From: Cristatella mucedo
Taxonomy: Eukaryota; Bryozoa; Phylactolaemata; Cristatellidae
Length of the DNA stretch: 64,000 nucleotides
Assembly: GCA_009760855.2 (NCBI GenBank)
Contig: WPIO01000155.1
Span: 124,001-188,000 of the forward strand
Direction: 5' to 3'
In this document: piece after piece, positions 58,350 through 64,000 of the stretch
Layout of the letters: each line of letters begins with the position of its first letter
Numbering within the stretch: position 1 is the stretch's first letter
Notes under the pieces: generated by a model
What the model was told of the DNA's origin: nothing
Seen by the model: only the letters and a program-made list of their open reading frames with translations
The model's database searches: none
Position numbers and translations under genes: made by a program

Positions 58350-58430
58350 ATGTTAATAATAATAATACAGTTGTTATTGCATCCTCAGCAAACTCAATCT
58401 CTTTCTGAGCAATTTACATTTGCTGATTCC
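58350..58430 (-). mobile_element. LINE-A-like 3' tail fragment
   Basis: AATAATAATACAG, then GCATCCTCAGCAAACTCAATCTCTTTC and TTACATTTGCTG on the minus strand. Diverged tail only. Confidence 0.6.
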
Positions 58431-58451
58431 TCGATTTACCAAGATTCGACA

Positions 58452-58516
58452 TGTTATAATAATAATATTTTTTTATAGCACCCCAGAGAACTTAATCTCT
58501 TTCTAGGCACTTGGGG
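58452..58516 (-). mobile_element. LINE-A-like 3' tail fragment
   Basis: AATAATAATA, then GCACCCCAGAGAACTTAATC and TCTTTCTAGGCAC. A second tail 20 bases after the first. Confidence 0.65.
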
Positions 58517-58952
58517 CACAAGTCGAACATGATGCAGAGATCGATAAAAAATTTATTTGTTGATATGCTACTTCAGGTTTAGACTTGTGTGCATACCCTT
58601 TTTTCTTTTTATTTGGAAATTTTCAAAACATCTGTTCTATTTCTAACATGGTTGTCTTTTGAAACATATCCTAAAAAATATTCGGTTTTCTCGATATTCA
58701 ACTTAAAGCCTCCATCGTAGCTGGTAGCTGGTGAAGCTGTTCAGAAGCATGGTGCCTTTAATATAGCTCGAACCGTGTGATAGCGCTTGACTTTACCACA
58801 AGTATCTCTGCTCGTGTTGCTTTTTAGGTCGTGCATAGCAGGGTGCCATCTCCAGCTTGCCATGCCTGCCAGATGTCTCCTCACACCCCCACCCTCCTAT
58901 GCTGGTCCCACGTGCGGCAGGACTTTCCAGCCGATCCTGTTTCCTGTTGTAG

Positions 58953-59292
58953 CCGTATATATCAACAGAGCCAAATGGACTCCGGCAAGCAGTGGGCTGC
59001 AGGATTTGGTTTTAGATGCGTCATCGAATGATTCCCCCAAGGAGAATTGTAGCAGCGCCGAGGCAGCCGGCACAGACATAGCAGCAGCGTCGGACGAGCA
59101 GCGCCATGGTGACATCAAGTTCGAGGTCAATGGCTTTTTCGACGGGCCTTCCAGCCTGGGCATCACCTACGAGCTGTGCGCCGGTCTCATTGACAAGGAC
59201 AAGTCTAATGAGGTGATCATGCATGAGGAAATACTCGAAGAGTGCGGCTATGACGTCCCACTGGAGAAGATCAAGAGGATCACAAGTGCTAG
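58953..59292 (+). CDS. NUDT14: NUDT14-like, exon 4 (Nudix box)
   Basis: The acceptor TTCCTGTTGTAG|CC completes Ala69, giving QFRPAVYI across the junction. It is followed by a Ser/Asp/Ala-rich segment (about residues 78-120), then GDIKFEVNGFFDG, ITYELCAGLID and the Nudix box over residues 146-168, ending EEILEECGY. The REuxEE core reads EEILEE: the first Arg is Glu and the metal-binding EE pair is kept. Human NUDT14 also lacks that Arg. It ends GCT AG|GTGAAT. The open frame upstream to 58787 is intron. Confidence 0.85.
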
Positions 59293-59869
59293 GTGAATAT
59301 TCCGGCGTACAGATGTGCTCCCTGTTGCATCTCGTGGTGCCAGCAGGTCGTAGCATAATTGCATTTTTGTTCGAATTAGAAAAGTCTTTGCTAATAGACT
59401 TGGTCAAAGTAGGCGATTGAAATCACTGCATGCATCGAGTGACCATTTTACTGACCTGTAGGAGCGTATACAGCTGCTGTAGAAGTATTGGCAAACGCAG
59501 GAGACATTACAAGGATGGCAATGTGTATGCATGTATTGCACAGTGAAACGATGATAAGGTAGTTTAAGGTAGTACATGCATTTTGGCAGATCTGGTGACA
59601 TATTCTCGCTCAAACTTCAATGCATTTCTTGCATAGTGCAGAACAATATGTATTCTACGGCAACGCTTAAGCAAAACCGTATAAACACTGGTAGAGAAGA
59701 ACTATTTGAGATACTCGAGGTACTTGAACATATCGGGTTACTTGTATTGTTCGGTGTAATATGATTTTTTGCTCTTCTTATGTATTATACAGTATTATAC
59801 ATGTTATACTGTATATACATCTTGGACGCATCCGGCTTATGTACAGGTCATGGATTAAAACGCTTTGCT
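59293..59869. other. Start of NUDT14-like intron 4, no feature seen
   Basis: AT-rich. A frame near 59640-59740 has a weak look of the next NUDT14 block but fails on splice phase (see rejected items). Confidence 0.35.
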
Positions 59870-59977
59870 CTTTAATAGGTGATGCTATTGTGCGACCAAC
59901 ACCACGTGCTCGAAATTAAGGTGTCGTTTTCGACAGCTGCCTCATTTTTAAAAGCTTCATTCAGAAGACTGCTTCTA
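59870..59977 (+). mobile_element. LINE-B, left part of an interrupted copy
   Basis: The + strand reads GDAIVRPTPRARN, then GVVFDSCLIFKSFIQKTAS. The next block of the same element (TASHHVRPLYKIRSCLPQ) appears only at about 61453. Confidence 0.8.
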
Positions 59978-61452
59978 TGTATCTCCGTCAGTAACTCCAC
60001 AAAGTCATAAATACCATGTGGGTGTTACGCAGGAGAGTTTTGTATAGCGCACTCACAGCCCAAGCGGCTTTCGGTACGCATTCGGTAGCCAACAGACTTC
60101 GTCTCACGCAACAAAGAGAAAGCGGGAGGCATAGCAGAGTCAGGAGGGCAGTTGAGGTAGTGAGTGGCATGGAAGTAGCAGCTCAGGACCGCTGAAAAGG
60201 ATGAGCCATAGTCGGCAGTTGGAGAGTAGTTGTCGTTGCGTAAGAATTGTGGAAGCGAGTTCCACAGTCTAGGACCTGCAGAGCTAAAGCTTCTGTCGCC
60301 AACTGTCTTTAAGCGGATGAATGGGACAGCTAATTGATTGTCCACACAGGACCTGAGGGCGCGAACAGGCTGAAACTGATGCAGCAGTTCAGCTAGGTAC
60401 GAAGGAGCCAAGCCGTGGCGGGCCTTGTGGGTCAGCGTAAGAACTTTGCTCTGTATCCTTTGCTCAACCGGCAACCATCATAGCTCTTTCAGCAGAGGTG
60501 ACACGTGCTCAAACCGCTGGGACTTGAAGACCAGCCTTGCAGCCATATTCATAGTCCGCTGTAGTGGCATAATAGCTTTCTTTGGCAGCCCAGCCAAAAA
60601 GGAATTACAATAATCAAGCCGAGACAGAATTAAAGAGCTAGTTAAATTTTTTACAAGCCACTGTGGGAGACAGCTTCTAATCTTGGATAGGGATCGGATG
60701 TGATGGCTAGCTGTAGAGGCAGTCTTCTGAATGAAGCTTTTGAAATTGAGGCAGCTGTCAAACACGACACCTAGATTACGAGCACGTGGTGAAGGTCGCA
60801 CAATAGCATCACCTATTAGAACAGCAAAGCCTTTTAATCCAGCCACACGCTTAGGGTGTCCTATGAGCAGCAGTTCGGTTTTATCGTCATTTAAGTTCAG
60901 GAAGTTTTCCGACATCCAGGATCGAATATCGGCAAGGCAAGCATTCAGTTTCTCAGTTGCTGCAGCAGATTCCGACGGTTTAAATGACAAATACAACTGA
61001 GTATCGTCAGCATAAAAGTGATATCCTATTCCGTGGGCCTTAATCATTTTTCCCTGAGGTTGTGTATAAATGGAGAACAGCAAGGGACCGAGTACAGACC
61101 CTTGAGGGACTCCACAGGTGACCCTTCTCATGTCTGAGACCTGACCCCCACACGACACGGATTGAACACGATCAGACAAGTATGATTTAAACCACGCCAG
61201 TGCTTCGTCTGCCAGACCGATCGTTGTTCTGAATCGTTCAAGCAGAACTTCGTGATCAATGGTGTCGAAGGCAGCAGACAGATCTAGCAGAGCTAGGGCA
61301 GTGACATTTCCGTCGTCGTTGCCACGTAGAATGTCATTGTTAACACGGAGGAGAGCAGTTTCAGTAGAGTGCTCCTCTTGAACCCTGATTTAAATGTTTC
61401 TGACATTCCATTATTTTCAATATGTTCAACTAGCTGCTTAGCAACACAGCTA
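59978..61452 (-). mobile_element. LINE-B copy inserted in opposite orientation
   Basis: The minus strand starts at the family 3' end (TGTATCTCCGTCAGTAACTCC). It encodes the C-terminus (60474-60025), then after one stop near 60480 a long open RT part (61179-60478, extending upstream). Motifs include [32 protein letters not shown] and RLDYCNSFLAGLPKKAI. A frameshift near 61372 separates VAKQLVEHIENNG, SETFKSGFK from EEHSTETALL. LINE-B is a second CR1/L2-like family. Confidence 0.85.
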
Positions 61453-62195
61453 GCCATCACGTCCGACCCCTATACAAGATCAGGAGCTGTCTCCCACAGT
61501 TGCTTGTAAAACATTTAACTAGCTCCTTAGTTCTGTCTTGGCTTGATTATTGTAATTACCTTTTGGTGGGGCTACCAAAGAAAGCTATTAGGCCTCTGCA
61601 GCTTACTATGAATATGGCTGCAAGGCTAGTCTTCAAGTCCCAGCGGTTTGAGCACGTATCTTCTTTGCTAAAAGAGGTAGGATGGATGCCGGTTGACCAA
61701 CGGATACAAAGCAAAGTTCTTACGCTGACCCACAAGGCCAGCCACGGCTTGGCTTTTTCGTACCTAGCTGAACTACTGCAGCAGTTTCAGCCTCTTTGCG
61801 CCCTCAGGTCCTGTGTGGATAATCAATTAGCTGTCCCATTCATCCGCTTAAAGACCTTTGGCGACAGAAGCTTTAGTTCTGCAGGTCCTAGACTGTGGAA
61901 CTTGCTTCCACAATTCTTACGCAACGACAACTACTCTCCTACTGCCGACTATGGCTCATCCTTTTCGGCGGTCCTGAGCTGCTACTTCCATGCCACTCAC
62001 TACCTCAACTGCCCTCCTGACTCTGCTATGCCTCCCGCTTTCTCTTTGTTGCGTGAGAGGAAGTCTGTTGGCTACCGAATGCGTACCGAAAGCCGCTTAG
62101 GCTGTGAGTGCGCTATACAAAACTCTCCTGCGTACCACCCACGTGGTCTTTATGACTTTGACGAGTTACAGACGGAGATAGATTACATGAAAGCG
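61453..62195 (+). mobile_element. LINE-B, right part of the interrupted copy
   Basis: Bases 61453-61510 read TASHHVRPLYKIRSCLPQLL and continue into a long frame (61500-62264): SSLVLSWLDYCNYLLVGLPK, QRFEHVSSLLKEVGWMPVDQ, FGDRSFSSAGPRLWN, and the KSVGYRMRTESRLGCECAIQ C-terminus. The match to the other LINE-B copy ends near CAGACGGAGATAGA (62175-62188). Confidence 0.85.
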
Positions 62196-62269
62196 ATTCC
62201 AGATCGGGTCCTTCTTCCGGCCCATGATGAACAGCACCGGCGAGTACAGTATGGCGAATCCTGAAAATG

Positions 62270-64000
62270 GACGACTGCGTGTAGAAGCTTGGAGAGCCGG
62301 GCAAGAGTCAGCGGCTCAGCCAATCATCCCGCACGAGACCGGATCCAATAGCTTAGGACTATAAGTTATCTGAAATTTGTTTATTACAACTGTAAAGTTT
62401 GTTTTGGGGGCCCCTATATTATACAGGTTCTATACACACTGAACCACAGTTACTTGCCTTGTCTTGGTTTCGCCTTGTTCTGGTAATGTGACCAAAAACC
62501 ATCTTCGAAACCACAACTGTTTCCGAATCTGCTGGATGCTACCAAACCTGGCTATTTTATATTTTCTCCCAGAGTAGAGTTGCTGCAGAAGTAGGAATCA
62601 GTCAAGGGCTGTAAGAGGCCACTGATAGTGTAACACTGGCATAGAAGATAAGTTCAGAGCAGCTGATGCTGGACTTGTAATTGGATCACGATATTTGGTT
62701 GGGCCAGGACTGCGTGCTAAATCGCACAGTTTTACTTTGCCCAAGGACAACGATGCAGTTTGCATTCTCAAATATGCTCCCTGCTCCATCTTCAATACTG
62801 GGTAGGTGGTTGTTAGACTATCTGCTCGACGGTGACTTAGTGCCATCTGCTGGGCTTGTTGCAAATCTAGCAGCAGGTAAGGCAGGAGTGGGCTGTCTGA
62901 GCAAGCCATAAGCTTCAGCATGGCATCCAGATGGTGCAGAAAACATTTGCATGCAGCTCACTCGCACACAAAGAATAACAAATCACACTAGTGGAGATGC
63001 AATTGGCTTAATAAACTTAACGATGTGGCTGCATTTAGGTCGTAAGTCCTCAATGTAGTCTTATTGATTAGGCATCTGCTCAGACTTCCACAGGATCTTT
63101 GCCTAGTTGTTGCTGTATACTTCGAAATTATTGAAGTTGCATGAAGTCGTTCTCTCACTTTATGACCCAGGTAATTGGTTCGAGTTTGCTGTGGGCAGCT
63201 TGTTGTTGCAACCATGGGGAAAATTACTGAAGGTTGTACTCATTACATAAATCTACTGACTCAGCTGATCTTCTCTTTTCTCGTCGGAGATCTGGCTTTC
63301 TGCGTATTTAAGAGGACCGACCTAATTGGACGAAGATTCTGCCTCAGGCCATTGTTTGGTTGTTTACGTTGGCCGAATTTTTGCTGAAGTCTATTCATTA
63401 GGCACCAATTCTGTCGATATGAAAACTTGATGTATCAACTTGCTGTCGAGGAACCGAAAAAAACTTTTAGCTGGCAAAACATTTTTCACATTTCATACTC
63501 TTGATTTATTTTAGCTCTTACTTAATACCATTCAAAGAAAGCAGTTCCAGTTACTTGACGGAATTAGTTCTGAGTTATATACAATTGACCAACAAACCGT
63601 GGCATTTGTCTCTGATGATTTTTTTGTGGCTGCTTGTATAATTGGCCAGTCATGAGAGGGTGGGAATTGATGAATGAAGGGTGGTAAGTGATGAACGATG
63701 AACAATGATTTTTTATCTTGCTAATCTTTTAGATTATTTTACTCTCTCAAATAAATAGCAAAAGTTTCATATGAATATGTCGCAGCATCTTCATTTTGAA
63801 AGCCCAACTCAAAGAAACGGATCTGTAAGTTCGGCAACTAGTTTCTCAGCCGTACCATTCTTGAAATGATTGCTGACAGATGCTCGATAAAGTGTGACGT
63901 CATGCCCCACAATGCCACAATCTTTGGGTAGCAGGGTTTGGTCCATAATTTTCAAAAAACGAAGTCACTGCTTGGGTTCAAAACGCATCAATTCGAGAGT
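62270..64000. other. Right edge, within NUDT14-like intron 4, no feature seen
   Basis: No exon fitting the open phase-2 junction, no family repeat and no long conserved frame was recognised. Short frames at 62598-62921, 62988-63215 and 63175-63387 have no motif. Confidence 0.4.

Noticed and set aside
59637-59745. Possible next NUDT14 exon: AEQYVFYGNA and GREELFEILEV look faintly like the SRQTMFYTEV and EEGELIEVV blocks.
   Set aside because: The two pieces lie in different frames, the first runs into a stop, and the required GVG block after the junction is missing.

Overview
This is nuclear DNA from an animal, most likely an invertebrate. Host genes are split by long introns with GT..AG junctions. 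The rest is filled by non-LTR retrotransposons, tRNA-derived SINEs, DNA-transposon relics and long simple repeats. I cannot name the species. There is no operon layout and no rRNA, CRISPR or bacterial signature. Most long open frames are pieces of retrotransposon reverse transcriptase or translations of simple repeats.

Two host genes can be read on the + strand by following splice phase. The first (ATG 21141, stop 45879-45881, seven coding exons, 860 codons) is a ZNF839-type protein. It has a glutamine-rich N-terminus, an RSGRVSKPPK box with an acidic stretch, one C2H2 zinc finger, a GRPRGRP AT-hook, a helical domain and a long acidic C-terminus. All six junctions keep the frame, and polyadenylation signals follow at 46181 and 46214. 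The second gene starts at 49969 and runs off the right edge. It is a NUDT14-type UDP-sugar diphosphatase with four exons in the window (49969-50064, 54555-54598, 56049-56113, 58953-59292), and the last carries the Nudix box. The genes are tandem, about 3.8 kb apart. Their human counterparts both lie on 14q32, which may reflect old linkage.

Bases 1-20700 are a repeat graveyard. It holds many LINE-A copies (CR1/L2-like, with a conserved 3' hairpin and ATT tail), including the longest one (11320-14140, endonuclease plus RT). It also holds SINEs, an R2-like remnant (16035-16900) and two blocks of unassigned GC-rich sequence. Bases 20850-22450 are the CpG-rich promoter and first coding exon of the ZNF839-like gene. 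Its introns (21818-45200) hold LINE-A, LINE-B, SINE and Tc1/mariner remnants. Bases 46220-49968 are intergenic LINE-A sequence. The NUDT14-like introns contain LINE-A copies, a probable solo LTR with TATA box and AATAAA, a 160-nt polypyrimidine tract and an 80-nt-arm inverted repeat. Bases 59870-62270 hold a LINE-B copy inserted in opposite orientation into another LINE-B copy. The last 1.7 kb shows nothing recognisable.

I found no convincing undescribed molecular system. The most useful results are the two reconstructed gene models and several legible insertion events.
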